From an uncultured Solobacterium sp. (GTDB taxonomy: Bacteria; Bacillota_I; Bacilli_A; Erysipelotrichales; Erysipelotrichaceae), in contig CAJJTI010000112.1 of assembly GCA_905194705.1 (NCBI GenBank), positions 1-6,112 of the forward strand: 6,112 nt of DNA, given 5' to 3'. A program made the position numbers and the translations under genes. Below are positions 5,445-6,112 of this stretch, piece by piece; position 1 is the stretch's first letter, and every line of letters begins with the position of its first letter. Under the pieces are notes generated by a model, which was not told where the DNA came from, searched no databases, and was given only the letters and a program-made list of their open reading frames with translations.

Positions 5445-5852
5445 CTATTTTTTCATCATTTCCGAAAAATCAATGATTCCTTTTGAACCAATATCTTTTG
5501 CAATTGCTTTGAGCTCTGATACTGGTTTATCAAGATTTGTCATAAGTTCTACAACCATTGGCAAATTCATTCCCGTTATGATTTCCATAGGTATCTGGTC
5601 CTGCAGTTTACCATATACTTTTGTACTGATCATAAATGGACTTCCCCCAAACAAATCTGTCAAAATTAAGATACCATCTTCTTTTGCTTCTTTTACTTTG
5701 CTTTCGATTTCCGTTTGGTACTCTTCTAAGTTTGCGCCATAAGGCAAGGTAATATAACTCACACGATCATCTGGTTTTCCCATGATTAACTCTATAGTTT
5801 GATAAAAAGCTTCGCTTAAATTTGCGTGGCTCAGTAATAACAATTTACTCAT
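5445..5852 (-). CDS. PTS mannose/fructose/sorbose-family IIA component
   Basis: This 135-residue cytoplasmic protein takes phosphate from HPr and hands it to IIB. The active-site histidine is His9 in LLLSHANLSEAF; most relatives have His-Gly here, so the His-Ala pair is a small departure. Asp66 in TDLFGGSP (65-72) is the conserved partner residue, and ITGMNLPM (92-99) is the usual glycine-rich loop. Length is that of a single-domain IIA, not the fused IIAB form of E. coli ManX. It is the first gene of the operon. AGAAAGG (5863-5869) about 10 nt upstream is the ribosome binding site, and a TATAAT at 5882-5887 lies just ahead of it. Confidence 0.95.
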   Translation of the reverse strand: MSKLLLLSHANLSEAFYQTIELIMGKPDDRVSYITLPYGANLEEYQTEIESKVKEAKEDGILILTDLFGGSPFMISTKVYGKLQDQIPMEIITGMNLPMVVELMTNLDKPVSELKAIAKDIGSKGIIDFSEMMKK

Positions 5853-5881
5853 AATTTATGAACCTTTCTTTAACAATTTCG

Positions 5882-5909
5882 ATTATAAAGATTAAAAAAA
5901 TAAACACAA
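5882..5909 (-). promoter_or_regulatory. likely sigma-A-type promoter of the PTS operon
   Basis: A perfect TATAAT on the minus strand (rc of 5882-5887) is preceded at 16 bp by TTGTGT (rc of 5904-5909), which matches the -35 consensus at 3 of 6 positions. Transcription would begin around 5875, leaving a leader of about 23 nt that contains the ribosome binding site. The weak -35 box would fit an activator-dependent promoter, and the repeated TGTGT boxes directly upstream (5926-6047) could be its binding sites. Confidence 0.5.
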
Positions 5910-5925
5910 ATTTCATTTTTTCACA

Positions 5926-6047
5926 ACACACTTCCAATGTGTGTCAAAAAAATCAAATTATTTATGAGTTATAAATTGCAAAGTTTTCACAAAGTAAATT
6001 AAAATGTGTATCATTTTTTTGAACTGTGTTGCATTTTGACACACATT
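5926..6047. promoter_or_regulatory. operator region: perfect 14-bp inverted repeat and related TGTGT boxes
   Basis: AATGTGTGTCAAAA at 5936-5949 recurs exactly, in reverse orientation, at 6034-6047, with 84 bp between. A related half-site, AATGTGTATCA (6003-6013), matches 10 of 11 bases. Further boxes form local dyads: ACACAC (5926-5931) against GTGTGT (5939-5944), and TGTGT (6025-6029) against ACACA (6039-6043). Between the main copies an imperfect palindrome of the form TTGNNAA-N3-TTNNCAA lies at 5976-5992. A 14-base exact match in 260 bp is very unlikely by chance even in AT-rich DNA. The likely role is binding of a transcription factor controlling the PTS operon, perhaps by looping. Both 14-mers contain a TTGACA, one pointing toward the operon and one away, so a divergent promoter is possible but has no convincing -10. 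Confidence 0.55.
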
Positions 6048-6112
6048 ACATTATTGTATCCTGAATTTTACAGTTTTTAAGCAAAAAAAGTGGTTGAGAA
6101 GGCTTAATTAAG

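Noticed and set aside
5473..5742. 89-codon plus-strand open frame opposite the IIA gene
   Set aside because: Antisense shadow of a well-supported IIA gene with intact motifs; no independent evidence for translation.
5976..5992. Sigma-54-type promoter (TTGTGA-N5-TTGCA on the minus strand), as in levanase-type PTS operons
   Set aside because: The -12 element fits, but the -24 element lacks the GG pair and matches poorly, and no LevR-like activator is in the window. The site is also an imperfect palindrome, so an operator reading is at least as good.
5976..5992. CcpA catabolite-repression (cre) site
   Set aside because: It shares the dyad outline, but the central CG and the spacing of the right half do not match the cre consensus.
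6048..6112. Start of a divergent plus-strand gene
   Set aside because: GAGAAGG at 6096-6102 could be a ribosome binding site, but no start codon follows before the window ends and the TTGACA at 6036-6041 has no good -10 partner.

Overview
The window looks like a piece of a low-GC Bacillota genome: it is AT-rich, Shine-Dalgarno sequences are strong (AGGAGG type), and genes are packed tightly. A gut relative of the Erysipelotrichia/Coprobacillaceae or clostridia would fit, but that is an impression from codon and protein style, not a demonstration. There is no rRNA, tRNA, CRISPR array, transposase or phage gene.

Right part (about 1759-6112, minus strand): a six-gene operon. It runs from a regulatory region at 5853-6112 through the IIA, IIB, IIC and IID proteins of a mannose/fructose/sorbose-family phosphotransferase system, then a beta-phosphoglucomutase-like HAD phosphatase, then a BtpA/SgcQ-family TIM-barrel protein. 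It ends at a clear Rho-independent terminator (1759-1789). The PTS would import and phosphorylate a sugar; the HAD enzyme and the BtpA protein would then act on the phosphorylated product. The sugar cannot be named from the sequence. A stem-loop without a U-tract between IID and the HAD gene probably separates the levels of the transporter and enzyme parts of the mRNA. The upstream region carries a perfect 14-bp inverted repeat with 84 bp between its arms, plus further TGTGT boxes: a likely regulator target. The regulator gene itself is not in the window.

Middle (472-1702, minus strand): beyond the terminator lie a YgjV-family inner-membrane protein and a second HAD-IA phosphatase. They are close together and probably co-transcribed. 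The last 17 residues of this HAD protein are encoded on the opposite strand of a neighbouring plus-strand gene, so the 3' end looks secondarily joined.

Left part (1-525, plus strand): the end of an unrecognised gene (1-123); an intergenic segment with a possible 8-codon leader ORF (197-223) running into a perfect 19-bp inverted repeat (212-251); and a 75-residue two-helix membrane protein (298-525). The arrangement resembles a leader-peptide attenuator, but a plain terminator is also possible. This is the least explained part of the window. No intergenic stretch exceeds 300 bases.
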